A DNA stretch of 64,000 bases from Owenia fusiformis (taxonomy: Eukaryota > Annelida > Polychaeta > Sabellida > Oweniidae), in the NCBI GenBank assembly GCA_903813345.2, contig CAIIXF020000001.1, forward strand, positions 38,783,366 through 38,847,365, in the 5' to 3' direction. The position numbers and the translations under genes were made by a program. Under the pieces are notes generated by a model. It searched no databases, had not been told where the DNA came from, and saw only the letters and a list, made by a program, of their open reading frames with translations. This document shows positions 34,301 through 47,568 of this stretch, one piece after another (within the stretch, counting starts at the first letter, position 1; every line of letters begins with the position of its first letter).

Positions 34301-37300
34301 TTCAAAAAGTTATCACTCACAACCAGTAAACTTGCAATATAATTGGTGGGATCGCCATAGCAATTTGCAGTTTTCTAAAGTCTCGTATGAAGTATGCCAT
34401 GAGGGGTAGTAGCGCAAATCCAAGTGAGAAGAACGCCTGGTACAAGACCCCGCAATACACTCGTGCTTTAGGTCCAATACATTCCATAACTGGAACAGAA
34501 TAAGGCATTGTTTATGGGACAAGTTGCTACAAGCTTTTGTTAAATTCAAAAATCAACATACCCCACTATCTATAAATAGGAAACCGAAATTGTCCCATTT
34601 GACTGTCTGTTATTGTCCTTGAATTTTCATTACATATTCGACCAAAGTGATTTGACTTTGTAGAGTGTGGCTAGTGGCCACTACCCATATTTGGGTAGTT
34701 TGTGTCAACAGCAAAATCCATCATACAAAACCGTTTTCATCGAATTCGGGTTTCCGTCAATTATCATATGGTAATATAAGAATATTCACGTCCCACATAG
34801 TCAAAGCATAAACTGTAGATAGGAATAACTCACTGAGTACAAATGTGGTTGTAAAGGCTGCTGCAGCTGAAACACTCACGAGAAACCTTATAACTGCCAA
34901 GAATGCGTAACTTGTGGCGAATGCCCCAATCAAAGCAAACACTGTCTCTAAGAACAGACCTATCAGGAACACTTTCTTACGACCAAATCTGGAAATGGAT
35001 CGAACGGACGAAAGTATACATAAGAGCTACATCCTAGATGTAATTTGCAATCATTGGACATCGCTAACCCCCATATATTTATTTCGTTGCTAAAAGGCGG
35101 ATGTACGCCAAGTACACCGCAATGTACATTCGCAGACCTATACTACTAGTATACGTACATACCTGTCAGACAATGCTCCAGAAGACACTCCCCCAACAAA
35201 CATACCGAAGATATATATGGTGCTGAGTAGAGGAACTAACGGTGCTCTGTCACATACAAGGTCCCACTGTAAGCACGAACCCAGGTTTTATAAAGCAAAG
35301 CAACACTTGTTCAAGACTTTACAAGAGTTATGATGTGTGTTTAACTTTCACCCACCAAATTAATCAGTGCACCGACAAAAAAAGGCATTTTTGTTTTCTT
35401 TTGAATGGAATAAGTTTGAAGAAAAACGGTGCAGTATGAGACTCACAATCCTTGATTTTCAAACACCCGTAGGTCTAAGATTCAAATTAACGGTCGTAGT
35501 TGGCAACCCGTGAAATCGGGATCATTAAAGGATGAATTAGGGATCATGAGATTTTTTCTAAAAAACTTGATGCGAGATTCATATATGTTCACGAGAAAGC
35601 TTGCACATTTATAGATCCTTTATATATATAACCACCCGTCCCACAGTATGGCAAAAGAATATGGCATAGAGTCTCATAGGCTCAAAATCATCATACACAT
35701 ACAGGAGAATTTCATTAAGAATGCATTTTATATCTGAAATAACCTAACCATAATTATAAGCTGTCAATGACCTTTCGGGAGATAACTTTCAAGAATACAT
35801 TTGTACATCGACATTCTATCAATTGCTTGTAGTCATGTTGCTTTTTACAACCCCAATATCACCAATCTTCTTATTCGACACAAAGGGCACATACATTCCG
35901 ATTGTGTCGTGTTTGTAGTTTGGTCACATTGTCTTCTTGTAAATGAGGATTAGATTGATATGAACTTGTCGTTGAAAAAATAAAGTTGATATCAGTCAAA
36001 ATGATCTGGTGTAATATTAGGTAACTTTATCATAACAAAATGTACGCCGTTGTCATTTAAATATTCCATTCTGCTTTTAAAATGTTGCTGACATTATTGG
36101 CCCATTATCACTAGATTCTTTGTGATAACTGGATAATTGCATCCTTGTGAGTTAATCATCTGACATGTTAAATCATCTTCGACTTCCAATGTGAGAATAA
36201 ACAACTGAAATTGAGCAACTGAAACCATGCGAATCAAGATGATGTCACTAAAAATGTTATTAATATTTTAGGCTCCATCGCGATATACTACTTAGAATGA
36301 TGAGTGTCAGGTTCTTTGAGATAACTGGATAACTACATAATATATCCCCTTGTAAGTTGACCAGCTGACATGCAACTACATAGAAATACATGTTTTTAAA
36401 AAGGGGTCCCAAGGGGTATATGCCATCGTGTCCTGATGTTTAGAAATGTGATTTTCGTATTTAAAACAATCATGGGCTCTATCAGGTGGTAGAGTCCATG
36501 AAACAATAAAACAAACACGAATGCTTCATATTGCCAATGTGAACTGACTATCTAGTAAATCTCTTAACACCATAGGAAATAATTTAAAGAAAGTGGAAGA
36601 CATCATTCCGATTGTGTATGATTGCAACTAAGTGTGACTTGGGTACTGCTCAAACTAGTTTATCGGCTAACATGACATAACATAACATGACAGTTTCATC
36701 ATTGGTCCAAAGGTATTTCAAGAAAGCAAAGAAGTCCCATCTTGAAGGATGTAGTACTTTATGATAAATGCCTTTCTAAAGTTGAATACCTGACAAAATC
36801 AATATGACGAGAAAAATCATTTGGATTTTAAAAGTTATTAAAGTGATTCCATTATCCACTCCTGACGAGCCACCGAGAGTTATCAAGAAACGTGTTTTAT
36901 ACCTCACTGAGGATTGTTGACTGATACTGGCTTTGATCCCACACCCAAGATGTACATTTTAATTTCGGAGTACTGTCATCGATGCCTTGCACTGTCCTGT
37001 TCCAATTGATCAATTCATCGTGCGTATAAGAACTGTAGCTCAAATTGAACATGAAGCATTGGTCATACCTAAAATGAGACATTCGCAATATTTGAGGCAA
37101 AATCTTTTAGTATTTGCGCTCTTTATGTTGTACAATTTGTTTTGGATCTAGTGATTTCCCTATGAATGGATCTAAGAAATTCCCTTTGCTTTGACATCGT
37201 CCCTATTCTCAGTATTAATTATTTTCAATTTTCTCATGTAATAAAATTAAGATTGTGACTGGATACAACAGTATTCACTCCACTCTATTCTTTAGTTCCA

Positions 37301-37580
37301 CTATAATTGAAACAAGGCCCAGAGGAAACTTACTCCCGGGAACTTACCGAACGTTGCCATCCGACTCTCGTATTAGGGGTATACCGACCACTTTCTGCTG
37401 ATTGTGTGTGAGATTTGACAGTTCAGGGATCTTACACCAATGATCCTGTTTTCCTCCAATAAATGTCGTCGCTAAATTCTGGTAGCCGTTTGGTATACCT
37501 ACTATGCCTAGTAAAATGTATAGCACTAGCTGATAAGGTCCAAAATGCCCAGTAATTTCAAACACTTCGTCAAACTTCAT
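31341..37580 (-). CDS. SLC22-family organic ion transporter
   Basis: Major-facilitator plasma-membrane transporter of the organic cation/anion/carnitine group; substrate cannot be told from sequence. Eleven exons in transcript order: 37580-37348, 37068-36903, 35266-35163, 34988-34834, 34489-34321, 33754-33556, 33448-33354, 33162-32939, 32717-32536, 32039-31900, 31464-31341. All GT-AG and in phase; 596 residues, close to the family's usual 550-600. Start MKFDEVFEITGHFGPYQ. Helix 1 is followed by a long extracellular loop with N-glycosylation motifs (NLT, NLS, NRT) and the family's WDLVC. The MFS motif FGRKK is at the exon 3/4 boundary, then YWFIIPESPRWLVSKGR after helix 6, ELYPTCIRNVGVGSAST before helix 11, and LLPETKDKKLPETLEEGE after helix 12. 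The C-terminus KMVTQL resembles a PDZ ligand. Intron 10 contains a 57-bp copy of bZIP exon sequence. Confidence 0.94.
31737..31793 (-). repeat. 57-bp copy of bZIP exon sequence inside SLC22 intron 10
   Basis: Matches 27099-27155 at 56 of 57 positions, in the same orientation. It corresponds to the bZIP residues around MGSEIEPKSLEELVDLL. On the (-) strand it is preceded by an AG ('gttgtag') and is open in the bZIP frame. It cannot be an in-frame SLC22 exon, because entering in the phase required gives an early stop. Confidence 0.8.
35267..36902. other. SLC22 intron 2
   Basis: The long second intron of the transporter gene. No coding exon is recognised. It contains a degenerate duplicated segment ('tttgtgataactggataatt' near 36119 and 'tttgagataactggataact' near 36315), each followed by 'ccttgtgagtt/ccttgtaagtt' and 'ctgacatg'. 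Confidence 0.5.
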
Positions 37581-39148
37581 ATTAGTTATTTAATTATTTA
37601 AATTCGAGATATTTACATAGTCATAAACTAATGCTATAATTTGATCAGATCATATTCAAATGTGGAAAAAAGTTGTGTCGTTGATATGCTACGTCTGTAC
37701 GTAGGTGTCCAATGTCCGCATTAATTTATACTCGTTCAAATCAAACAACTTCCTCCTTGAGTTCTACTAAAGTTCACTAGATTTTTCAATTATACAATGA
37801 AACCAATCATGGTCTTTTGCTTGAAGCGTAATGCCCAAAAATGTATTAAAATCCGAAGATGGTTTTCACATTTCCTTCTAATATATAGTTATACCAACTA
37901 TCCATCGATAAGATCACTGAATGTTTCGATCTCAAAAGGGTACACGTTTCTTCTAATGAAAAGTAGCAGTAATAGTCTCTTTCTTTAGTACAATGACACA
38001 AGCAAAGTACGTCCAAGCATTGATAATGATGATAAACACAATTGACCTTCTTGTCTGTAAATATCTGCCCTGATAACTGCTGATAACTTAAGGACTTAGT
38101 TTATAAATTACTAGTATACAGATTGTCTTAAAGAATGTTGTGAGAAATTAGAGTCCATTAAGTCAGAGAGTCCAAGAGTACAAACAAGTAACTGGACTTT
38201 TCGGGGGTTGATGCAGGACTAGATTTGCAAGAATCTCAACAAGCTGTTATCTTATAATGTAATATCAATTTACTATTATTGTACGCTTTATTAGTGTTTA
38301 TACAGTATTACAAATTCCAACACATATTCCTTTATCCTTACTAAACTGATATCGTAAATGACACTCATTTATCTGATACAAAAGTCAACCCCCCCCCCCG
38401 ATAGTAACCCAAATTCCTATTTTTGAAAAACATATTTGTCGAATGAACAAAATACATGGGTATGGGTCAGGTATCGGCAAGGCATGAATAAAATAATGAA
38501 TTTCCACAAAAACAGATTATCAATTAGATATTTTGGGATATTCATGTTTCAATTTTTATTTTTTTAATCATTTTGTTTAGACTAATAGGTAAACAGTTTG
38601 CATTATTACAACTCTCTAGTGCTCTACAATGAAAAAGATTAGAAAACATGTCACCTGCATTTAAGCTTACGTGTTTAAAATTTGATAAATGTCAGTCTGA
38701 CATTTGAATTATATAGGCTACCTGACTTAAAATTTATTTTTATATGATCACCGAGTCTTATTTTTGTAAATACTTTTTTGTTTTTTCAAAAGTTATTTCT
38801 ATCAAAGAAATTCAAACGTTCCATTGTGAATCGAAATTTCGGTAGCCAGAATGATTTGGAATGGGACGATTTAGAATATATTGTCCACGTGCGTTTGTTT
38901 ACTTCCGGGTGAAGACCCGCCCATTTTTGAAGACCACTTCCATTATTTTAAAAATAGTTTTAAATATGCAAATGTGTACAGTAATTATAGAACAGAAAAA
39001 TTCAATAGGTGATTTCAAAAATATTACTATTATACATATACACATCATCAAATAAATGATCGAATAAAAGGTTAAAAGGGTTAAAACTTACAGTATCGCA
39101 TCGCTAATAAGTCTTGTTGTATTGGTTTTAAGGAGTCCGGAATCAAAG
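37581..39148. other. Intergenic region between the SLC22 and THEG-repeat genes
   Basis: The two genes are divergently transcribed from here. AT-rich, with a C-run at about 38390-38399. No ORF has coding character. The part next to 37580 should hold the transporter 5'UTR and promoter; I see no TATA box I would defend. Confidence 0.4.
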
Positions 39149-39173
39149 GGTCTTAGCAACGTGACATAGCAAC
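39149..39173 (+). promoter_or_regulatory. Tandem RFX X-box-like sites before the THEG-repeat gene
   Basis: GGTCTTAGCAAC (39149-39160) is followed directly by GTGACATAGCAAC (39161-39173). The second has both X-box half-sites (GTNRCC-type and RGYAAC) with one base missing in the spacer. They end 18 bases before the start codon. RFX factors drive cilium and sperm-flagellum genes in animals, which suits a THEG-type protein. Functional use is inference. Confidence 0.5.
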
Positions 39174-39191
39174 TACAAGCAGAAAGCAAAT

Positions 39192-42100
39192 ATGGCTGCC
39201 ACGAGTGAGTAAAACTTTTTTTGATTAATTTATTTTTCATAACTTACCTACATTAGCCAATCTCTATCCCAATGTCTTATGATTTCAGCACAAGGAAGAC
39301 GATTAGACGTATTAGCGCGTCCGAAACCAATCCCGTCTGGGATGATTGAAGACAGGTGAGCATAAAAAACGTTCATGTTCTTGAAACTGAAAGTTTTGAC
39401 AAACTTTTTCAATAGGTCAACCAAATTTTTAAAATAATTAAATGCAACTGAGTGAAATAATTTTCTTGTATTAGATAAGAAGTTTAGCCTTGAATATTTT
39501 TTGAAAATAGTTTTTCAGAAAAGCATCAAAATACAAGAGGCCATACATGGTAGTAAATAGGCTTTAGGTTTTTGTACCTAAATAATCTGTCTAAGTTATA
39601 CAAACGTTGTCGGGGGTCTTACAATTATTTATGAATTTAGTAAGTGCAATATCAATAAACGTACATTTCATTAATTTTGTTTGAATAATTTATGAAAGAA
39701 TGTTATGTAATGCATGGACTTCTAATCCAAGTTAATGACTTGAATGAATGAATCAATTAATGAATACACCAGGCACAAATTCATCGATTGATCATTGATT
39801 CCGTCTGGAGGTCATATTTCATACAAGTTAGAATAAATAAATTCACAATGGATCTTTTACAAAATATCAACTCAATTACAGGTTGCTATGTTTCCTTAGT
39901 GAGACAAGTGTAGTACTCATATAATGCCACCTTACAATTACATTGTTAGATATCATGTAAATGCTTAATTACATCAATGAAATTCATGACAACAATATTG
40001 AAGACAAATAAAATATTGACTGTTGCATCACATAAAATAGATACAGTAAAGAATTGGCTAGAGACTCGAGTAAGACATGATTTTCTGCAAACTGTCTCGA
40101 CTATGTTATTGTCTAAATGTACTTAGTAAATGTGGCTACAAATCACATTTCACAAGAGCCACATTTTCATGGGGAATTTAACAACAGATGTGACATTGAC
40201 CAAAAGTTCAATATAGTTGGACTCTTGATTCTAAAGGTGACCATGCTTATCATATTCCATTGGGAAACATTGGAACTGGCAGATCTCAACACTTAACTGA
40301 TTTAGAAATAAACCACTCATGATTACCACTATAATTGTTTTATTTACTATGTTGCTATTTTTAGACGCTCTGTGTACTGGGTTGACAAAGTTCCCCCACA
40401 ACCCAAAGGTGGAACAACAGTGTTTGGTAAGCGCAATAATTATTATAACTTAGATCTAAACACATAAACATTTCAAAATACTCGAAATAAGTGCAAAAAT
40501 TGACATTTGTCTTTTTCAATCAATTTGATATTCTTGAAAATATGAAAATCATTATGGATTTTGGGGAGCTTTACTTTTTTTTGCCAAATAGAACAGTTCT
40601 TACTTACTGTGTACAATTTCATGTACATGTATAACATGACTGTGTGATATTGATCATGCATTATATCTCTAAAACCCATTCTGATACTTTTATTTCAGTT
40701 TTAACACCAAGACAGGATCAGCTTGCTCAGACTAAAAATGTCAATAGCAATTTCAAAGGGGATCTGTAAGTATTTTGAGTTCTCCACTTGACCTTTAACA
40801 GAAAAAAACTATTTGTTCATTTTTGAGGAATTTGAGTCTTTTGTTAAAAATGGTTTCAATTTTTAATAAGGAGTAGTCAGACTGTATGGAATGTGAAAGG
40901 CATTTAACTGTCAAATATAAACTGCCATACCTGCTTAGCTATCATCAATAAAAGGGATTTTTGAATAGAAATATATATTCTACAACAGTAGTAAAATTGG
41001 ATAATTGGAATTTTCTTTAAAAACAGGAGAAGCAAGACATTTACTAAAATATTTACTACTATTTGCAAAACTACTAAAAACTAAATAAAAGCTTAATATT
41101 CCAAAAAGAAGAATCATAAGAAAACAGAAGATTAAAAAGGAGAAAACACAGAAAACAAGGACTTTTCCAAAAGAAAACAAGAGCTACGACTTTTTCAAAA
41201 GAAAACAGGAGCTACAGCAATAGAAATTAGAGTTTTAATCCTACAAAATTAGAAAAAATTCATTTTAAAAGTGGAATTTTAAATATAATACTGGAAAAGG
41301 CAAAATTTGTGAAAGCTATTTTACTAAGGACACTCAAGGAGTTGGCAAAATGAAAACTGAGTGTGACAACTATTGTCCCTTCCCATCACAATGACCATGT
41401 TATGTACCAGTACACATAAAGCCAATGCTTGTTGTTATGCAATATTTAACTTGTTAGATTGAACATAACTAAAATTGAATTGAATGATTTGCAGTTTTGC
41501 ATAGTACCATTATGGATGCCTTTGTGCACTGTTGAATATGCCTAAACAATAATGAACTGTAAAGATCAATAGGTCTGGTCAGAGTAATCTTAAGGTCAAG
41601 AATAACATGAAATCTACATAGCCAACTTATGCAATAATAAATGGTATTGTGGTTCTTTGATGAATAATTGAGCAAAATAAGACATTACAGAAAATCTCTT
41701 TTATAACTAAGAAATGTAAGACTAAATCTACTGTGACCCATGGACTAATGGTATGAGTGAAGCAAGAAAAATATATACTTTACAAAACTTATGATTAAAT
41801 GGGAATTTCTTTGACATTGTGGATTCAATTGACATATTATATCAAGTTGACTAGAGTTGTGGTAAATGCTCATACATGTAGTTTTGGCTTTCCTTATACC
41901 TGAACATATGTATCTATACTTGCAGGCTGACCCCAATATGGAGAGTGAACAAAGCCGCTATGTCAACTGAAGCTAGTCCACGTGTCCAGGCCCTGGCTGA
42001 GCACAAGACCGTCCACAGAGAACACAAGATGGAGAGATCTGTTTACACCAGGGTGACCCCAGGCGCAAGGGGAGGTGAGGCATCAGAAAGGCTAGATGCA

Positions 42101-42496
42101 ATGGCCAAACCTAAACGCTGTGGGACATATGGTCAGATCACAGACGGAGATCATTTCTTTCAATTATGGCAGTTACCTATTCCAGTACCAGGACCTGCTA
42201 AATATGCATCTTGCACACCACGTGTTGAAGCTCTTGCTGAGGCAAAAGATTTTAATCCACAATATCATGGAGCTAGGACTATACAGTGGCCTGTCACTGA
42301 TCCTGCTAAAAAGGCACTAGCTACACTCAGAGTCCAACAGCTTGCCCGTCCTAAAAGCAGAGGGGGAAACGATGATTATGATCCTTATAGGGTATCAGGT
42401 GCAGCTAAGTTGGCACGTGCAACACCAAGAGTTCTAGAACTTTGTGAACCTATTCCTAGAAAAATCAGACAGAAAAAAGTGTTTGTCAAGGAGTAG
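39192..42496 (+). CDS. THEG-repeat protein (sperm microtubule associated protein 2 type)
   Basis: Five exons: 39192-39204, 39289-39355, 40365-40426, 40699-40765, 41926-42496 (stop TAG 42494-42496). GT-AG throughout, phases consistent, 259 residues. The start MAATTQGRR is the first ATG after the X-box-like sites. The protein carries six THEG repeats of the form R-[VL]-x-x-[LM]-[AC]-x-x-[KI]: RLDVLARPK, RVQALAEHK, RLDAMAKPK, RVEALAEAK, RVQQLARPK, RVLELCEPI. Between them are W-x-V/W-P motifs (YWVDKVPP, IWRVNKAA, IQWPVTDPA). THEG/SPMAP2 and its paralogue are germ-cell proteins linked to sperm axonemal microtubules; the same role is inferred here. It is shorter than vertebrate THEG (about 380 residues), mainly at the N-terminus. 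The large last exon encodes four of the six repeats. Confidence 0.9.
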
Positions 42497-43490
42497 TGTT
42501 TATTACTAAGTTCAACTACAGTGCAAGTTGGAACTAATCTGACACCAGCAACATTAACCAAAGACTAATATACCCATGGTGTGTGGTTAGATTTGACATG
42601 TACTGTACCTATATACACATATTATATAGAGCACATCACTATGCAACTTCATCACAATGCCTGCAAAGTATTAACAAAAAAAGTCAAATCTTTGTGTAAC
42701 AAAATCAATGGGGAGTGGGGAAGGGTGTTATAATCTACAAGGTGAAAAATGTTTGTGTTATCAATTTGTATGTTCAATTTAACATGTTTAAAGTCCTTAG
42801 CCTTATGCATTCTTAGCCTTATGCCGAAGAAAGTATTATCAAAATGTACAATCATGCATGTAAAACAGTAAATTGCCAGTATTTATTTAAAATCCAACTT
42901 TAAAAAGTATTACTACCATGTGGCATTTTAGTTTTTTGTATTGTTAAGTGACCATCCAAAAGATGGCAACATATTGTTATGGTTGCATTGATACAGATTA
43001 ACCATGACAGTTGACATGAAACTCAAACAGTGAACACATATTGACACATTCATATTTTGAAGATATAAATGTAATGTATGTTTCAAAGATGATGGAATTT
43101 TGTTACGCTGTAACCTGGTAACCTTTAGTTTTGTGTAAAATTTTGAGGATACAAATTGTGCCAAGAATCTACAAAAAATACAATCGATATTACAATCAAA
43201 AATTGCTATAAATTGAATAATCAATGTTAACATGATTGTGTATATTTAAATGGATATTATGTACTAATAAAAATGCACTTTCATAATCCTATACACCTCA
43301 TAAGAACAATGCCAAATCTGAACCAATCAACTTTATATACTGTAAAGATGTTATCTAGTCACATTTCTATTTGTAAGAATCATGCATTTAACTGTACAGT
43401 ATTGTGAACTTGGCACTCCATCATATAATATTATGCAAATAAATTCATTATATACATTACTTCAATAAAGATTTGATTTTGTGCAATCTT
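42497..43490 (+). other. 3'UTR of the THEG-repeat gene
   Basis: No coding sequence. AATAAA occurs at 43464-43469 (ttcAATAAAgattt), and another A/T-rich hexamer lies about 30 bases earlier. Together they suggest a 3'UTR of about 1 kb ending near 43485. Confidence 0.5.
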
Positions 43491-43605
43491 TAGTTAGTAA
43501 CACCTGGAGGAATGAGCCTTTTGTGCTGTCGATTTCAGACAGTCATCAAAATATGTCCAAGGCTTCCAACTCTGTCCCATTACTTTTTATTTAAGAAATA
43601 TAGAC

Positions 43606-43745
43606 CGAAGAGCAGGGGTAATATTGTCGAATACACCCTGCAGGGCTAGGCACAAACGTTTTCTGTACCCCAAACGAAAGGTTCGAAAGCCTTTGTGCCT
43701 AGCCCGAAGGGGTGCATTTGACGATATTACACCTGCTCTAAGGTA
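43606..43745. mobile_element. Perfect-stem hairpin MITE
   Basis: A foldback of about 135 bp: 'agcaggggtaatattgtcga' pairs with 'acgatattacacctgct', and inside 'gggctaggcacaaa' pairs with 'tttgtgcctagccc' around a loop of about 44 bases. It is non-coding and resembles short palindromic MITEs. Confidence 0.6.
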
Positions 43746-44434
43746 TATTATTACGATTCGAACATGAAAACTCACCAAAATGTTTCGAATAATCATAATG
43801 GTCCGCCATTTCTACGGCCCACCATTATGACGTCACACATTACATGTATTACCAGGGGTTTTGTTCGCGAATATACCCCGGATGAAATGTTGACTTTGTT
43901 TACAGTTTATAGAAGGCGTGAATACAGTCATGTTGACTTTAGTACATACCCTTTTAGTCACATTTATTATGATGTATTACAGTTAATGAAGCAAAATGAT
44001 TTTGTTGATTCTTCTGATGATGAAGCCCAAAAAGGTGAAAACCAATGCTGTTTTCAGCTTCTTTTATGGTCACCCAAGTTGAACTTGAAATTGGCAACTC
44101 CACAGAGAGGAGCAAATTCCAACGAATACACTTATGAATCTGTTTTGTCACAATGTAATAATTACCATCTGTTCTACTCTTGATTAAATTGGAAAATATT
44201 ATGCACTAGAGATACCACAGATTTAAGTATTTGGGTGACCATTCTCAAAATTCATTTCGTTCGTTGCCTACCTTCACTACCTAAGTAAGGCACAGGAGGT
44301 ACGGATTGCACTGGACGAAAGGCTCGGAGACTGTTGGGTGACCATTAAGGAGTTTCAAAGGTACAAATCATAATGACAGTAAAATATTTGAAATCTAATA
44401 TACATGTAGTATAATATAACCATACTCTAAGTAA

Positions 44435-45790
44435 TATCGAATTCCTGCTTCAGTGCTTGAGGCAGCCATTTTGAATTTTCTGAAGCATGAATCAGAAAAA
44501 CTATAGCATAATATTGATGTACTTTAAAATTCCTTCAATTTAAGTACATGTATAATATAGCCAAATTAGCCATACTTTAGAGATCATAAAAGTATTGCCA
44601 AATTAGATGGCCATTTTGAATTTTTACGAGGCCTAAATCATAATAAAAAACTATACTATAATTGCAATCTACTCAAAATTGCCTGTCACTTGAGTATAAT
44701 AAAGTTCAACTTCAGAAAATCTTAAGATTTTCACGAAAAATTCCCATAATTTTTAAAGCGGCGGCCATCTTAAAAACTTTTTTGCGTAAAGCTATTCACC
44801 AATATACACTCCCCTCCATAAGTTTGGGAACCTTTTTTCCCCCATTGAACTACGTGTTAAAGCCTCTTTACCTTTGAATTTTTATTTACTTAACCTGCGA
44901 TGAAAATACTTATACTATTGATGGTAACGTAATTTGACTTTAATTCCAATACCTCCAAATTTTCTCAATTTTTTTCATCAATTACAATAGGTCGAAAATT
45001 GATGATAAATTTGATGAATTTTGGAAAATCGACATTTCCATGTTAACCAATGGGAAATGGTAGGTTTGCCGCAAGTCATATATACAGAATATCCATCCAT
45101 CCGAGTCCTTGCAAAAAATACGAGTTAGGCAGGCAGTTGAATTTGCTAACTTTATTGAACAAAAAATTGATATGTTTCTTCAGGTTCAACAAAGTTATAG
45201 GACTTTAAGTCAAAATTGTTTTTCAAAAAACGTCTCCCATTGAAATAACACAGTAGGCGAAAAATTATTTTCAAAAATGACTTTGAAGCGCTGTAACTTT
45301 AATATTCATCAAATAAACTTATCACTTAGTGTTAAAAAAAGTTAGACAATTCAATTTTATATATAAAAATATTTTTTGCTGAATCTTTTACTGAAAAGAT
45401 ATCCTGATTTCTGATTTGCCCCGAACCCTCCATTTCCCATTGGATTACATGGGAATGACGATTTTCAAAAATTCATCAAATTTATCATCAATTTTCGACC
45501 TATTGAAATTGAGAAAAAAAAACTGAGAAAATTTGGAGGTATTGGAAATAAAGTCAAGTTACGTTTCCATCAATATTTTAAGTTATTTCATCGCCGGTGA
45601 AGTAAATAAAAATTCAAATGTAAAGAGGCTTTAACACGTAGTTCAATGGGGAAAAAAGGTTGCCAAACTTATGGGGGGGAGTGTACATCTGTCTACCAAA
45701 TGTGAAGAAAGTACATCCACAAGTTATCTTCCAGCCAGACAGACGGGTGGACAAAGGGCTTCACTATATCCCTACCGAACTTCATTCATT
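44435..45790. repeat. Dispersed repeat, copy interrupted by a TIR element
   Basis: Flanking parts 44435-44806 and 45684-45790 are the same family as 55578-56350: 'gcagccattttgaattttct', 'caatctactc', 'aaagcggcggccatctt', then after the insertion 'cagccagacagac' and 'gggcttcactatatccctac'. The insertion at 44807-45683 splits the repeat at a TA. Confidence 0.8.
44807..45683. mobile_element. 877-bp foldback TIR element with TA duplication
   Basis: Termini CACTCCCCTCCATAAGTTTG and its complement (CAAACTTATGGGGGGGAGTG), flanked by TA (44805-44806 and 45684-45685). The arms continue inward as long inverted repeats ('cctctttacctttgaatttt', 'aattttctcaatttttttc', 'gtcgaaaattgatgataaat'). The TA target and ends point to the Tc1/mariner group; no transposase ORF. 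Copy 2 is at 28921-30601. Confidence 0.85.
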
Positions 45791-46205
45791 GGAATAATTA
45801 TACACACCATGAATACTGGATACTTAAAAAAATCAGTACTCTCATATTAGCTATAACAAATAATTTTTTTTAGTGTTTATCTCCATTAAAATTTGGCAGG
45901 ACATGGAAATGGTAAAGTAGAAAATATTACATATTGTATGAGCAACAGTGAACAGGGTGATAAAAAACACCACTATTAATTTTATACAATAAGATGGATT
46001 TTAAAGATTTTTTGCATAGTATGGGTACTGTTTAATGCAGAAATGGTGTTCTTAAATTGCATCTATGATTTTAGGATGTGGAGTAACATTGTTTTCTGTC
46101 CAGGTATGGATGCCCTCGTGTGAAATTATCCAAAAATGCAATTTTCAGAAATTGGGATTTCTGTCTTCGCCATTTTTATCTGGACAACCTGTATTTCAAT
46201 ATTCT

Positions 46206-46440
46206 ATACTGTAAATTGCTTTAATTTGGCGCTATTCAATTTGGCAGATTTACTTTCATCCCTATAAGCTAAAATGTAATAAAAATGGGGTAACAATCAA
46301 AATATTGAAAGAATTCTCAATGAGACCATTGAGAATTCTCAATGTGCCGGGGATTTTTTTTAAATTGCCGCACACTTAATTTGGTGGTTTTCATCAATCC
46401 CACTAAAAAGACCGTCAAAATTAAAAGCAATTTACAGTAT
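46206..46440. mobile_element. 235-bp MITE, ATACTGTAAATTGCTTT termini
   Basis: Left end ATACTGTAAATTGCTTTAAT pairs with right end TTAAAAGCAATTTACAGTAT. The interior contains the palindromic 'gaattctcaatgagaccatt' followed by 'gagaattctcaatg'. Non-coding. Confidence 0.7.
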
Positions 46441-47568
46441 TACAATTTAGAACAAGGCATAAACATACAAAATGTCACCACCTGCCATTTGTGCCAAACA
46501 CCATCTATTAAAAAGTTGGACACTATAACAACATGTCATCACTTGTGGTGGTGGCATAAAAATTAACAAATTAATGGGAGTAAATACCCCAAGGATAGAA
46601 TTATTACTGGGAGGAAATTGCAGTTTCTACAATTATGTTTTTTTTATTGGCTGAATATGCTTAAAACTGGATCAAAGTATTTTGTATTGAGAGTGGATAT
46701 CAAGACAAGCAGTCAACAAACTAATAGAGTCATGGATGATATCTAAATGTTGACTTATAAAATACGTAACCAACAAAGAATCTTTGGTGTTAGGTAGTTT
46801 TATTGATCATAGGCCAAAATACAGTTTAATTTCAAAAATTTCATACACTTTGTTAAGTCATTCATATCTCGCAATTCAAAGTTGGAACCTTTCATCGCCT
46901 GCCCAAGTTTTTTCGTTCACATTGTTACATATAATCTTCTTAAACAAAGTGCATGCTTATCAAAAATTTTAAAAGCCATATTTCAAATTACTTCAATTTT
47001 ACACTTTTGAATTTCTAATTGAGATACCTTTCAGAATAACACTTTTACTTGTCGCTGAGATGTTTATACATTAATTTTAGCATACACCATTTTTTAAGCT
47101 CAAACAAACATATTTTACAACTATTTACATGATTGTGTAGTAGTTGTTGATGTTGAAACTAAAATGACATGGACAATGTACCTGGCCCCCAATGTTGCTC
47201 TTTGTGCTTACTCATTTAATCTGGTTTATTCAGTGGTTCTTTATTTTGTCAGGATCATATACCTAATGTAACCATTCCGGTCACTATATATGTTAATTTT
47301 TATTTTTATATTATTACTATCAACACCAGTTTAAATAAAAACTGGCCATTTTTTATGAGGACACTGCTTGATAGTTCTAAGGACAGTGCCCTCTACGCAG
47401 GACAGATGTTGAATCCTGGTGTGCATGGTTGATGTACTTACCATGCAGTTACAGAGCATGCTATACTCTGTAACTAAGGTGTCTGGAAGCTTAGGAATAC
47501 AATAGTGATACCATGGAACCCCTTAGCAACCAGACTGTTGTTGCTGTTGTTGTTGTTGCTGTTGCTGT

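Noticed and set aside
43678-43690. tRNA B-box-like 'ggttcgaa'
   Set aside because: It lies in the loop of a palindromic MITE, with no A-box, anticodon arm or acceptor stem. No tRNA, rRNA or CRISPR array was found in the window.
43764-44183. 139-codon ORF on (+)
   Set aside because: It runs from a MITE border into the dispersed repeat ('ggcaactccacagagaggag' also has a relative near 55578). No domain, no conserved context.
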